Source of the DNA: Rhodobacteraceae bacterium UBA6141
GTDB taxonomy: Bacteria > Pseudomonadota > Alphaproteobacteria > Rhodobacterales > Rhodobacteraceae
Direction: 5' to 3'
Length of the DNA: 27,451 bases
Assembly: GCA_002423245.1 (NCBI GenBank)
Contig: DIVD01000041.1
Coordinates: 5,183-32,633, forward strand
Numbering within the stretch: the first letter of the stretch is position 1; each line of letters begins with the position of its first letter. The notes under the pieces were generated by a model, which saw only the letters and a program-made list of their open reading frames with translations, was not told the DNA's origin and made no database searches. A program made the translations under genes and the position numbers. Below are positions 14,426 to 22,189 of this stretch, one piece after another.

Positions 14426-15568
14426 CTACAGCACCATGTCGTCGCGGTGGATCAGCGCCGCCCGGCCCGGATAGCCAAGGATCGCCTCGATCTCGCCGGA
14501 CCGGTGCCCGGCGATCGCCGTCGCCTCGGCCGCGGTGTAGCGGATCAGGCCCTTGGCGAGCACCGCGCCATCGGGGCCCAGCACGGCCACCGGCTCGCCG
14601 CGCCCGAAACTGCCCGCGACCGCGACCACGCCCGCCGGCAGCAGCGACTTGCCCTGCGCCAGCGCGGCGACGGCGCCCGCATCCACCCGCACCTCGCCCC
14701 GCGGCTTCATCGCCGCGATCCAGCGCTTGCGCGCGGCCTGCGGGTCGCCCTCGGGCAGGAACCATGTGCAATTCGCGCCCGAAGCCAGGGCGGTCAGCGG
14801 CCGCAGCACCGACCCCTCCATGATCGCCATCGCGCAGCCGCCCTGCACCGCGGTGCGCGCCGCCATCAGCTTGGTCTTCATCCCGCCCTTGGACAGGCCC
14901 GAGACCGGATCGCCGGCCATCGCCTCGATCTCGGGCGTGATGCGGTCGATCACGTCGAACCGGACCGCGGCGGGGTCTTCATGCGGGTTGGCGCTGTAGA
15001 AGCCATCCACATCCGACAGCAGCACCAGCTGGTCGGCGCCCACCGTCACCGCGATCTGCGCGGCGAGGCGGTCATTGTCGCCAAAGCGGATTTCATCGGT
15101 GGCCACCGTGTCATTCTCGTTGACGATCGGCACCACGCCGAAGCCCAGCAGGGTCTGCAGCGTGGCGCGGGAGTTGAGGTAGCGGCGGCGATCCTCGGTA
15201 TCCTCCAGCGTGACCAGCACCTGCGCGGTCATCACCCCGTGCGGGGCCAGCACCTCCTCATAGGCGCGGGCAAGGCGGATCTGGCCGACGGCGGCGGCGG
15301 CCTGGCTCTGCTCCAGCGGCAGGGCGGCGAAGGGCAGGCCAAGCACCCGGCGGCCAAGCGCGATGGACCCCGAGGAGACGAGGATCACATCGGTGCCGCG
15401 CGCGCGCAGCATCGCCACATCTTCGGCCAGCCCCTGCAGCCAGGGCGTCTTCAGTCCGGCCTCGCGGTCCACCAGCAGGGCGGAGCCGATCTTGACGACG
15501 ATCCGTTTCGCGCCGGCAAGCGCGGGCCGGGCAGGCACGGGCCGGGCAAGCGCGGCGGCATCTGGCAT
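14426..15568 (-). CDS. proB: ProB, glutamate 5-kinase
   Basis: 380 residues, full length with both domains: an amino-acid-kinase domain (RIVVKIGSALLVD, VSSGSIALGRRVLG, VPIVNENDTVATDEIRFGDND, DVDGFYSANP, GGMKTKLMAA) and a C-terminal PUA domain (about 280-360). First, feedback-inhibited step of proline synthesis; forms an unstable product handed to ProA. The start ATG (15568-15566) shares one base with the TGA of obg (TGATG), so translation is coupled to obg. The N-terminus MPDAAALARPVPARPALAGA is a short Ala/Pro extension before the kinase core. Confidence 0.97.
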   Translation of the reverse strand: MPDAAALARPVPARPALAGAKRIVVKIGSALLVDREAGLKTPWLQGLAEDVAMLRARGTDVILVSSGSIALGRRVLGLPFAALPLEQSQAAAAVGQIRLARAYEEVLAPHGVMTAQVLVTLEDTEDRRRYLNSRATLQTLLGFGVVPIVNENDTVATDEIRFGDNDRLAAQIAVTVGADQLVLLSDVDGFYSANPHEDPAAVRFDVIDRITPEIEAMAGDPVSGLSKGGMKTKLMAARTAVQGGCAMAIMEGSVLRPLTALASGANCTWFLPEGDPQAARKRWIAAMKPRGEVRVDAGAVAALAQGKSLLPAGVVAVAGSFGRGEPVAVLGPDGAVLAKGLIRYTAAEATAIAGHRSGEIEAILGYPGRAALIHRDDMVL

Positions 15569-16599
15569 CAGGGTTGCCAAGGCGCCTCCTCCTCCTCCTC
15601 GGGGATGGCGCGGGCGCGGATGATCCGGGCATGAAGCGCACGCAGCACGTCCTGCAGCCCCGCGCCGGTCACGCCCGAGATCGGGAACACCTCGCCGCCC
15701 GAGGCCTTCTCGAGGCTGCGGCGGCGGGCGGCGAGGGTCTTGCCGTCCAGCGCGTCGATCTTGTTCAGCGCGGTGATGCGCGGCTTGTCCGCAAGCGCGC
15801 CCCCATAGGCCTCCAGCTCGGCGATGATGGTCCTGTAGTCCTTCGTGATGGTGGAGGAGGTGCCGTCCACCAGATGCAGGAGCACCGAGCAACGCTCCAC
15901 ATGACCGAGGAAACGGTCGCCGAGCCCCCTGCCCTCGCTCGCCCCGGCGATCAGGCCCGGAATGTCGGCCACCACGATCTCCTTGCCGTCGATGCCGACC
16001 ACGCCGAGGTTCGGCACCAGCGTGGTGAAGGGATAGTCGGCGATCCTGGGCCGCGCGTTCGAGGTGGCGGCGAGGAAGGTGGACTTGCCGGCATTGGGCA
16101 GGCCCAGAAGCCCGGCATCGGCGATCAGCTTCAGGCGCAGCCAGATCGTGCGCTCCACCCCCTCCTGCCCCGGATTGGCGCGGCTCGGGGCGCGGTTGGT
16201 CGAGGATTTGAAATGCAGGTTGCCGAACCCGCCATTGCCGCCGCGGGCAAGCAGCACCCGCTGGCCGACCTCGGTCAGGTCGGCGATGACCGTCTCTTCG
16301 TCTTCGTCGAGGATCTCGGTGCCGACGGGGACGCGCAGGATCCTGTCGGTGCCGTCCTTGCCGGTCATCTGGCTGCCCATGCCGGGCTGGCCCGAGGTGG
16401 CGAAGAAATGCTGCTGATAGCGGAAGTCGATCAGGGTGTTCAGCCCCTCCACCGCCTCGACCCAGACCGAGCCGCCGCGCCCGCCATCCCCGCCGTCGGG
16501 GCCGCCGAACTCGATGAACTTCTCGCGCCGGAAGCTGACGCAGCCCGCGCCGCCGCCGCCCGAGCGGATATGGACTTTGGCGAGGTCGAGGAATTTCAT
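15568..16599 (-). CDS. obg: Obg (CgtA) GTPase
   Basis: 343 residues. Essential ribosome-associated GTPase in 50S assembly and stress signalling. Glycine-rich N-terminal Obg fold (1-158; IRSGGGGAGCVSF, GGPDGGDGGRGG) then G domain: G1 GLPNAGKST (166-174), switch region DYPFTTLVPNLG, G3 DIPGLIAGA, G4 NKID. The variable C-terminal tail is short and acidic, ending in five Glu followed by APWQP. Start at 16599 is set by the invariant MKFLDxAKV; the ribosome site (GAAAG) is modest. It has its own promoter at 16631-16659 and leads proB and proA. Confidence 0.97.
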   Translation of the reverse strand: MKFLDLAKVHIRSGGGGAGCVSFRREKFIEFGGPDGGDGGRGGSVWVEAVEGLNTLIDFRYQQHFFATSGQPGMGSQMTGKDGTDRILRVPVGTEILDEDEETVIADLTEVGQRVLLARGGNGGFGNLHFKSSTNRAPSRANPGQEGVERTIWLRLKLIADAGLLGLPNAGKSTFLAATSNARPRIADYPFTTLVPNLGVVGIDGKEIVVADIPGLIAGASEGRGLGDRFLGHVERCSVLLHLVDGTSSTITKDYRTIIAELEAYGGALADKPRITALNKIDALDGKTLAARRRSLEKASGGEVFPISGVTGAGLQDVLRALHARIIRARAIPEEEEEAPWQP

Positions 16600-16630
16600 G
16601 CGGTCGGCTTTCAGAAGAAGGTGGAAACAG

Positions 16631-16659
16631 GCGATAGCCCCTTGGCGCGCGGGGATCAA
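16631..16659 (-). promoter_or_regulatory. Promoter of obg-proB-proA
   Basis: Minus strand: TTGATC (16659-16654), 17-base spacer, TATCGC (16636-16631); start about 25 bases before the obg ATG. Confidence 0.5.
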
Positions 16660-16682
16660 GCGTTGCAAGGGCGGGAAAGGGC

Positions 16683-16749
16683 GGAGGGGGCCGTCTGCCC
16701 CCCTCCTGGCCGTGCCTGCCAATTCGCGCCCCGAGGACATTCCGGCCAG
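16683..16749 (+). repeat. Intergenic repeat copy 2
   Basis: Hairpin GGAGGGGGC-CGTCT-GCCCCCCTCC (16683-16706, one bulged C) and, 22 bases later, a box at 16729-16749 beginning CCCCGAGGACATT that matches copy 1 (9386-9406) at 19 of 21 positions. Read on the minus strand the hairpin lies 85 bases after the acetyltransferase stop and could help terminate it. Confidence 0.75.
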
Positions 16750-16790
16750 AACGACGTGGAAGATGCGCGGCGTCGCGGGCCGCCGCGCGC

Positions 16791-17345
16791 TCAGGCCATC
16801 TTGCGCAGGTAGGTCCAGGTCGGCACCCGGGCGCCGCGCGCGACCGACCAGCTTTCGGCATCGCCGAGATAGGCAAAGCCGCAGTTGGACAGCACGCGCG
16901 CCGAGATCGGCGCATCCTGGAACACCTCTGCAAACAGCGTGCGCGAGCGGTGCGGATTCGCCGCAACCAGCGCCGCCACCGCCTCGGACGCGAAGCCGGT
17001 GTTCCAGAAGGCGGGGGCCACCCAGAAGCCGATCTCGGATTGATCCCGCTCCATATGGGTCAGCGAGACCAGCCCCAGCACTTCGGCCAGGCCATGCGCC
17101 GAGCCGTCCAGCGCCCAGACATCCTCGTGCGCCGCGCCCGCAGCCGGGGTGCCGGTGACGCGGGCGATGAACGCCTCGGTCGCGCCGGGGGGCAGCGGAT
17201 GCGGGATGGCCCGCGTACCCTCGGCCACGCGGCGGTCGGCGGTGTACATCGAGATCAGCCCGGCATCGGACCGGCGCAGCGGGCGCAGCACGAACCGCTC
17301 TGCCGGGATCGGCTGCGGCCGGGTGTGGACCGGGGCCGCAGTCAT
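16791..17345 (-). CDS. GNAT-family N-acetyltransferase (RimJ/RimL-like)
   Basis: 184 residues. Acetyl-CoA-dependent acetyltransferase of the RimL type: opening TERFVLRPLRRSDAG-like segment (PAERFVLRPLRRSDAGLI), core LVSLTHMERDQSEIGFWVAPAFWNTGFASEAVAALV with the acetyl-CoA loop in an altered form (WNTGFASEA in place of QGxGxA), and the terminal SARVLSNCGFAYLGD. Substrate unknown; members act on protein N-termini or small amines. Its ATG overlaps the stop of a small upstream ORF (ATGA), suggesting coupling. Follows rplU-rpmA on the same strand but behind a terminator-like hairpin. Confidence 0.9.
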   Translation of the reverse strand: MTAAPVHTRPQPIPAERFVLRPLRRSDAGLISMYTADRRVAEGTRAIPHPLPPGATEAFIARVTGTPAAGAAHEDVWALDGSAHGLAEVLGLVSLTHMERDQSEIGFWVAPAFWNTGFASEAVAALVAANPHRSRTLFAEVFQDAPISARVLSNCGFAYLGDAESWSVARGARVPTWTYLRKMA

Positions 17346-17506
17346 GCCCGCCCTCCGCCGAAGAGGCCGAAGAGGCCCGGCGCGGCGGTCGGCCCCCCTG
17401 CGCAGCCCCGCCTTGCGCGAAAGGCAAGCACCCGACGCGGCCCGGCGCAGGGCGCAAGATCCCGGCCGAGCGCGCCGAGGGAGAAGATATCTGCAATCAT
17501 GCCCAT
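17342..17506 (-). CDS. Small ORF overlapping the acetyltransferase start
   Basis: 54 residues, starting MGMIADIFSLGALGRDL and ending GLFGLFGGGRA. Not recognised. Its stop overlaps the acetyltransferase ATG by 4 bases (ATGA), the classical coupling arrangement, and AGGAAAGG lies about 8-11 bases before ATG 17506 (a second ATG is at 17500). The first 18 residues look protein-like; the remainder is Arg/Gly/Ala-rich with an FGLFGG repeat. It could instead be a chance open frame in the leader of the acetyltransferase. Confidence 0.4.
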   Translation of the reverse strand: MGMIADIFSLGALGRDLAPCAGPRRVLAFRARRGCAGGPTAAPGLFGLFGGGRA

Positions 17507-17535
17507 GACCGAGGGCCTTTCCTGAAACGAAGAAG

Positions 17536-17560
17536 AGGACCGGCCCCGCCGGCCGATCCT
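17536..17560 (-). terminator. Terminator-like hairpin after rpmA
   Basis: On the minus strand AGGATCGGCC pairs with GGCCGGTCCT (10 bp, one G-U) around a 5-base loop, then CTTCTTCG. It begins 30 bases after the rpmA stop. Confidence 0.6.
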
Positions 17561-17589
17561 CCTTACACGCCGGATTGTAAAGGTTCGGC

Positions 17590-17859
17590 TTACTCTGCCG
17601 CCTCCGCGACCGGAAGCACCGAGATGAAGGTGCGCCCCTTGAGGCCCTTCTTGAAGGACACGCGGCCCTCGACCACGGCGTAGAGCGTGTGGTCGCGGCC
17701 CATGCCCACGCCCTCGCCCGGCCACCAGGTGGTGCCGCGCTGGCGGGCGATGATCATGCCCGGGATGGCGGCCTGGCCGCCATAGAGCTTCATCCCGAGC
17801 CGGCGGCCCGCGGAATCGCGGCCGTTGCGCGAAGAGCCGCCTGCTTTCTTGTGTGCCAT
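17590..17859 (-). CDS. rpmA: 50S ribosomal protein L27
   Basis: 89 residues, full length. Starts MAHKKAGGSSRNGRDSAGRR, the conserved N-terminal tail that reaches the peptidyl-transferase centre (no Firmicutes-type cleavage extension), followed by GGQAAIPGMIIARQRGTTWWPGEGVGMGRDHTLYA. The only departure is TTWWPGEGV where most relatives have TxxHPGxNV. Six bases after rplU, the standard rplU-rpmA pair. Confidence 0.98.
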   Translation of the reverse strand: MAHKKAGGSSRNGRDSAGRRLGMKLYGGQAAIPGMIIARQRGTTWWPGEGVGMGRDHTLYAVVEGRVSFKKGLKGRTFISVLPVAEAAE

Positions 17860-17865
17860 GGGGGA

Positions 17866-18318
17866 TTACTCCTGTGCTTCGGCGGCCTTGCGGGCGCGCG
17901 CCGGTTTGGCGGGGGCGGCTTCGGCAGCCGGGACCGGTTCGGCGGCTGCGGCGGGCGCCCTGGTGCGCGCACCGACAGCGGCCATCACGCCCGAGGCATC
18001 GGCGCCATCGGCGAGAATGTCGGTCACGCGCAGCAGCGTCAGCGTCTGGCGGTGGCCACGGGTGCGCTGCGAGGAGTGCTTGCGGCGGCGCTTGTGGAAG
18101 GTGATGACCTTGTCGGCCTTGATCTCGTCGATCACGTCGGCCTGCACGGCCGCGCCGGCCACGAAGGGCGCGCCGAGGGTCGGCGTGTCGCCGCCCAGCA
18201 TCAGGATGTCGTTGAACTGGACTTTGTCACCAGCATTGGCCGCAAGCCGTTCCACGCGGAGCACGTCGCCCGCCTGAACCCTGTACTGCTTGCCGCCGGT
18301 CTTGAGGACCGCGAACAT
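17866..18318 (-). CDS. rplU: 50S ribosomal protein L21 with C-terminal extension
   Basis: 150 residues. The L21 core is residues 1 to about 103 (MFAVLKTGGKQYRVQAGDVLRVERL, FHKRRRKHSSQRTRGHRQTLTLLRV); binds 23S rRNA near L20. ATG 18318 is chosen over upstream in-frame starts because AAGGA is 8 bases before it and the family begins at MFAV. Residues after about 110 form an Ala/Pro/Lys/Arg-rich tail (APAAAAEPVPAAEAAPAKPARARKAAEAQE), an extension seen in several alphaproteobacterial L21 proteins. Preceded by a 160-base structured leader and its own promoter. Confidence 0.98.
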   Translation of the reverse strand: MFAVLKTGGKQYRVQAGDVLRVERLAANAGDKVQFNDILMLGGDTPTLGAPFVAGAAVQADVIDEIKADKVITFHKRRRKHSSQRTRGHRQTLTLLRVTDILADGADASGVMAAVGARTRAPAAAAEPVPAAEAAPAKPARARKAAEAQE

Positions 18319-18481
18319 GGGTCGTTCCTTCATGTCATCCGCGTCCTGCGGCCCCCGGTTGCGGGCGTTCGTGGCGGGATGTCCCGCCGCCTTCGGACAG
18401 CGCGCCCCCTTGCGGGGCGTCATTTCGTAGGGATCGTCACGTCAATTCACATCCGGGCCGGTCCATCGGGACCCGCCGGGA
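18319..18481 (-). promoter_or_regulatory. Structured 5' leader of rplU-rpmA
   Basis: Three tetraloop hairpins in a row: GGTCC-CGAT-GGACC (18473-18460), CGCCCC-GCAA-GGGGGCG (18419-18403, a GNRA loop with one spare G), and GGCGGG-ACAT-CCCGCC (18388-18373, extendable by one T-A pair). Such leaders of ribosomal-protein operons are often bound by one of the encoded proteins. A regulatory role here is inference. Confidence 0.45.
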
Positions 18482-18487
18482 TGCGGG

Positions 18488-18516
18488 CTTATCCATGATC
18501 GGAGGGGCAGAGTCAA
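18488..18516 (-). promoter_or_regulatory. Promoter of rplU-rpmA
   Basis: Minus strand: TTGACT (18516-18511), 17-base spacer, GATAAG (18493-18488). Near-consensus and immediately upstream of the leader hairpins. Confidence 0.7.
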
Positions 18517-18538
18517 GCGGGGGCGCGAAAGCGGGGCC

Positions 18539-19405
18539 TCAGATATCCTGCCCCGCAACGTAGCGCGCGGCGGCGGCGCCGAGATCGTGCGAGACGCGCA
18601 CAAACACCGCGTCGAAGCCCGCGAACAGCGCCCTGTTCAGCGCCTTGCCCGCCGGTCCGGCCGAAAACGCGGTATAGGCCGCAAGCTCGGCATCGCTCAT
18701 CGGGGCATAGGCGAGCGCGAGGTAGGAATAGAGCCACTCGCGGGTTTCCTCGCGGATCGCCTCCTCTTGCGACCACACATCCGCCAGCAGCTGCGCCTCG
18801 CTGGTGCCCGGCGGCAGCCCGCCCGCCCCGATCATGCCGCGGTAGAAGGCGAGGTTGGCGTTGAGCCCGCCAAGCACGTTCGATTCGATCAGGTCGCCCG
18901 CATCGGCAAATTCCTCGATCGCCAACAGGCGCGGGGACTGGGTGGCCAGCATCTCTTCAAGCTGCAGCTTCGCGGCCTCCTCGACGCCCTCGTCCAGCAG
19001 CGCGCGCCGGGCGGCGATCTCCAGCTCCACCGCGCGCGCGCCGGTCCCCGACTCGAAGAATGCGAGCATGGCGGCGGTGTCGGTGCCCTCGAGTTCGGCC
19101 GCGAACACCTGCTCGAAGACCGGCATCAGCCGGTCCGGGGCGTAGATGCGCTTCACGGTTGCCAGCCAGTCGGCCCCGCCCTTGCCGGGAAACAGATCCG
19201 CCTCCAGTTCCGCGCCATAGGCGACGCCCTCGCCTTGCATGATCTCCATCAGCTCGGGCAGTCGCAGCACCTCGGACAGGCGCGCGGCATCGGGCACCTG
19301 CGGCGCCTCGGCGGCGGCGGGAACAAGGCTGGACAGCGCGAGCGCTGCGGCCAGCAGGGCCGGCGCGCCGAGGCGCCGGAGCTGACGGAGGGGCGCGAGA
19401 GGCAT
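18539..19405 (-). CDS. Secreted DUF2059 protein
   Basis: 288 residues from ATG 19405 (a TTG two codons upstream is possible); GGAAGGA lies 9 bases before. Signal peptide to about residue 33 (LLAAALALSSLVPAAAEA). The remainder is alpha-helical; the first half (EGVAYGAELEADLFPGKGGADWLATVKRIYAPDRLMPVFEQVFAAEL...MLAFFESGTGARAVELE) matches the DUF2059 pattern, in which an FFxSPxGxxxxxxE-like turn (here FFESGTGARAVELE) is typical; a second similar stretch is near the C-terminus (AYTAFSAGPAGKALNRALF), so the domain may be present twice. Periplasmic location expected; function unknown. Monocistronic, divergent from tRNA-Ser. Confidence 0.85.
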   Translation of the reverse strand: MPLAPLRQLRRLGAPALLAAALALSSLVPAAAEAPQVPDAARLSEVLRLPELMEIMQGEGVAYGAELEADLFPGKGGADWLATVKRIYAPDRLMPVFEQVFAAELEGTDTAAMLAFFESGTGARAVELEIAARRALLDEGVEEAAKLQLEEMLATQSPRLLAIEEFADAGDLIESNVLGGLNANLAFYRGMIGAGGLPPGTSEAQLLADVWSQEEAIREETREWLYSYLALAYAPMSDAELAAYTAFSAGPAGKALNRALFAGFDAVFVRVSHDLGAAAARYVAGQDI

Positions 19406-19616
19406 CGGCAAGGATCCTTCCGGGAGGAAACCGGGTGTTCCGCCCCAGTGGTAGCCGCCGCGGCCCGGAATGCAAGCCGCGCTGCCTCACAGCGCCGCGC
19501 ATGGGCGGGAACAGTGTCGTGAGCGGCCGCATGTTGCGCCCGGGCGGCGCCCCCGCCCCGGGCCCCGCACGCCTCGCGCGCCCGCGGCCTTTCCGCGCAT
19601 CCGCCGCAAAATCCGG

Positions 19617-19645
19617 TTGCGCAGGACGCCGGACCGGGCTAAATC
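19617..19645 (+). promoter_or_regulatory. Promoter of tRNA-Ser
   Basis: TTGCGC (19617-19622), 17-base spacer, TAAATC (19640-19645); start about 20 bases before the mature tRNA. The rest of the 265-base gap 19406-19670 shows nothing else I can support. Confidence 0.55.
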
Positions 19646-19670
19646 CCCGCTCCACGAAGACCACCGTCGC

Positions 19671-19760
19671 GGAGAGGTGCCGGAGCGGTCGAACGGGGCG
19701 GTCTCGAAAACCGTTGAGGGTGAAAGCCTTCCCAGGGTTCGAATCCCTGTCTCTCCGCCA
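19671..19760 (+). tRNA. tRNA-Ser (anticodon CGA)
   Basis: 90 bases including an encoded CCA. Acceptor GGAGAGG pairs with TCTCTCC (one G-U) with discriminator G. The anticodon arm CGGT-CTCGAAA-ACCG reads CGA (decodes UCG). A long variable arm (around TTGAGGGTGAAAGCCTTCC) marks it as class II serine. The T arm has GGTTCGAATCC. Free-standing single tRNA; only a weak hairpin (19795-19810) follows, overlapping the mscS stop. Confidence 0.97.
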
Positions 19761-19799
19761 CCCCCCTGCAGGACAGCTGTGCAAGCCCTCTTTCGCCGC

Positions 19800-22181
19800 T
19801 CAAGAGCGGCTCTCCGGCGCCGGCTTGGCCTCCTCTTCCCCGGCTTCCATCCGCACCGGACTGCGCAGCCACAGGTCGCGCTGCGGGAACGGGATCTCGA
19901 TGCCCTCGGCCGCGAAGCGGGCGGCGATGGCATGGTTGATATCGGATCTGGCCGCGAAGCCGAAGCTGATGTCGGACAGCACCGCGCGAATCTCGAAATC
20001 CAGCGAACTCGCGCCGAAGCCCATGAAGAACACCTGCGGCGCCGGCGTCAGCATCGCCAGCGGATGATCGGTCGCGATCTCCATCAGCACGCGCTCCACC
20101 AGCCGCGTGTCGGTGCCATAGGCCACGCCCACCGGCACGATGATCCGGCCCGCCATGTTGAACCGGGTCCAGTTGGTGACCGGGTTGGCGATCAGGTCCG
20201 CGTTGGGTATCATGATATCGGTGCGGTCGAAGGTCTCGATCCGGGTCGCGCGCACGGAAATGGCGCGCACGATGCCCTGCTGGCCATTGACCTCGATCCA
20301 GTCGCCCTCGGAGACCGGCCGCTCGATCAGCAGGATGATGCCCGACACGAAGTTCTGCACGATGGTCTGCAGGCCAAAGCCGATGCCCACCGACAGCGCC
20401 CCCGCGACGATGGCAAGCGACGACAGGTCGATGCCGGCGGCGGTGATCGCCAGCACCCCCGCCAGGAACAGGCCCACATAGCCAAGGCCCGAGACGATGG
20501 CCGTCTGCCCGCCCTTGTCGATCCGCGTCCTGGGCAGGATGGTGTTGCGAAGCGCGCCCTGCACCATCCGGGTGATCGCATAGCCAAGGCCGAAAACCAC
20601 GCCGAAGGTCACGAACACCGCCGGCGACAGCCGGACGCCGCCAAGGTCGAACCCGGTCTGCACCCGGGTCCAGACCTCGGCCAGATCGGTGCGCCTTGCG
20701 CCCCAGACCAGCGCCAGCACCGGCAGCGCGGCCAGCAGCAGCCCGAAGCCCGCCAGCACCGGCACCAGTGCCTCCTCGGCGCGCTCGTCGCCGGTGACAA
20801 GGCCGTAGATGTCGGTCGCGACCCGCTGCAGCACCACCAGAAGCCCGAGGATCGCCAGCGAGATCGCGGTGGACCAGGTCAACTGGTCGCCCGCCTCGAC
20901 ATAGCCGATGCCGGCCAGCAGCGGCCCCGCCACCGCGACCGCGGCGGTGAGGGCGCCGAGCAGCCCGACGATCTGCGCCCGCGTGGCCCGCGCCGCGATG
21001 TCCTCCGCGTCCATGCGCGCATGGCTGCGCAGCAACTGCCCCAGCCGGAACAGCGAGACCCCGGCGCCGGCCTGCAGCACGAAGGACACCGCGGCCCCGG
21101 TCTCGGCCGGCGCCTCGGCGAGCAGCACCCGGCGCCACAGTTCCAGCGCCAGCAGAAGGCCCAGCACCGTCATGTGCAGACGGCCCTCGGTCTGGCGTTC
21201 GGGCGGCAGGGGGAAGGGCGCAACGAATTCCGGCGCGGCGGGGAACACCCAGCCCGCCACCCATCGCGCGACGAACAGCGGCGCGGTCAGCAGCGGCAGC
21301 GTGGCAAGCCTGCCGCCCCCCGCCGCGTCGAGCATCCCCGTGGCGTTCAGCGCCGCCGAGATCAGCACCGTGCCCGCCACCGGCAGCACGATCTGCCCCG
21401 AGGACAGCACCACCTCGGCCAGCCGGCGCGAGCGGGGCCGCTGCGACCGGCGCAGCCGGCGCGTCAGCCACGCGATCCAGCGGCCGCCGCGCCACAGCAG
21501 CACCAGAGCCGCGACAAGGCAGGCCGCGATCACCGGCAGGTTGCGCTTCAGCCCGGCGCGATTGCCTTCGTCGGCCCAGGCGAAAGCCAGGTCATCGCCG
21601 ATGCCGACGAAGGTCGAGCGGATCCCGGCGAGCGCGGCGGGCCAGTTCGCGGGGTTCAGCGGCGCGGGTGCCGTGGTCAGCAGCGCCTCTGCCTGCCGCT
21701 CGCGCAGCAGGCGGTCGATCTCGCGCACGATGCCGTCGGCGCGGCTGTAGGCCTCCACCGCGGCGATGCCGGGCGCCTGCACCTGCGCAATCTGTTCCGT
21801 CAGCTCGGCGCGGCGGGCGGCGATCTCGGGGGGCTCGCTCGCGCCCTCTGCCGGGGGCGGGCCAAGCGCCTCGAGCTGGCTGCGCAGGGTGTCCAGCCGC
21901 AGGCTGTCCACCTTCTGCGCCGCAAGAAAGCGGTCGCGCCAGCCCGCGATCTCGGCGCGCAGATCCTCGATCGCCCGGTCCGAGGCGCGCCCCGCAGCCA
22001 CCGCCTCTTCGGCACGGCGGGCAACGGCCTCCCATGCCTCGAAATCCGGCGCCTCGGCGGGTTGCGCAAGCGCGGCCCCCGGAAGGCTGCCGAAGGGCGC
22101 GCCGGGCAGCAGCGCCAGCACAAGCGCCAGCATGACCGCCAGCATGACCGCCAGCGCGAAAGCCTTCAGCCGGCCGGCCAT
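19800..22181 (-). CDS. MscS-family mechanosensitive channel with DUF3772 domain
   Basis: 793 residues from ATG 22181; a GTG at 22193 overlapping the cysK stop (GTGA) is an alternative start. Signal peptide or first membrane segment (LKAFALAVMLAVMLALVLALLPGAPFG), then a periplasmic coiled-coil/DUF3772 region (about 45-230) as in large KefA-type channels, roughly ten hydrophobic helices, and the MscS pore and beta domain near 600-690 (AGALSVGIGFGLQTIVQNFVSGIILLIERPVSEGDWIEV...IMIPNADLIANPVTNW). The glycine/alanine-rich pore helix and downstream cytoplasmic alpha/beta cage are intact. Protects cells from hypo-osmotic shock. Last gene of the leftward series after cysK, with an 8-base gap. Confidence 0.94.
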   Translation of the reverse strand: MAGRLKAFALAVMLAVMLALVLALLPGAPFGSLPGAALAQPAEAPDFEAWEAVARRAEEAVAAGRASDRAIEDLRAEIAGWRDRFLAAQKVDSLRLDTLRSQLEALGPPPAEGASEPPEIAARRAELTEQIAQVQAPGIAAVEAYSRADGIVREIDRLLRERQAEALLTTAPAPLNPANWPAALAGIRSTFVGIGDDLAFAWADEGNRAGLKRNLPVIAACLVAALVLLWRGGRWIAWLTRRLRRSQRPRSRRLAEVVLSSGQIVLPVAGTVLISAALNATGMLDAAGGGRLATLPLLTAPLFVARWVAGWVFPAAPEFVAPFPLPPERQTEGRLHMTVLGLLLALELWRRVLLAEAPAETGAAVSFVLQAGAGVSLFRLGQLLRSHARMDAEDIAARATRAQIVGLLGALTAAVAVAGPLLAGIGYVEAGDQLTWSTAISLAILGLLVVLQRVATDIYGLVTGDERAEEALVPVLAGFGLLLAALPVLALVWGARRTDLAEVWTRVQTGFDLGGVRLSPAVFVTFGVVFGLGYAITRMVQGALRNTILPRTRIDKGGQTAIVSGLGYVGLFLAGVLAITAAGIDLSSLAIVAGALSVGIGFGLQTIVQNFVSGIILLIERPVSEGDWIEVNGQQGIVRAISVRATRIETFDRTDIMIPNADLIANPVTNWTRFNMAGRIIVPVGVAYGTDTRLVERVLMEIATDHPLAMLTPAPQVFFMGFGASSLDFEIRAVLSDISFGFAARSDINHAIAARFAAEGIEIPFPQRDLWLRSPVRMEAGEEEAKPAPESRS

Positions 22182-22189
22182 GCGCAGGC

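Noticed and set aside
12800..15634. A 944-codon plus-strand open frame, and similar ones at 19470-22295 and 5458-7044
   Set aside because: Antisense shadows of proA-proB, mscS and lpxD. Same unnatural composition, no ribosome site.
17342..17725. 127-codon minus-strand frame reaching into rpmA
   Set aside because: The upstream part is the out-of-frame shadow of rpmA; only the last 54 codons after ATG 17506 are kept as a tentative gene.
19795..19810. Terminator of tRNA-Ser and mscS
   Set aside because: GCCGCT-CAAG-AGCGGC forms a neat hairpin but overlaps the mscS stop and lacks a T-tract on both strands; not called.
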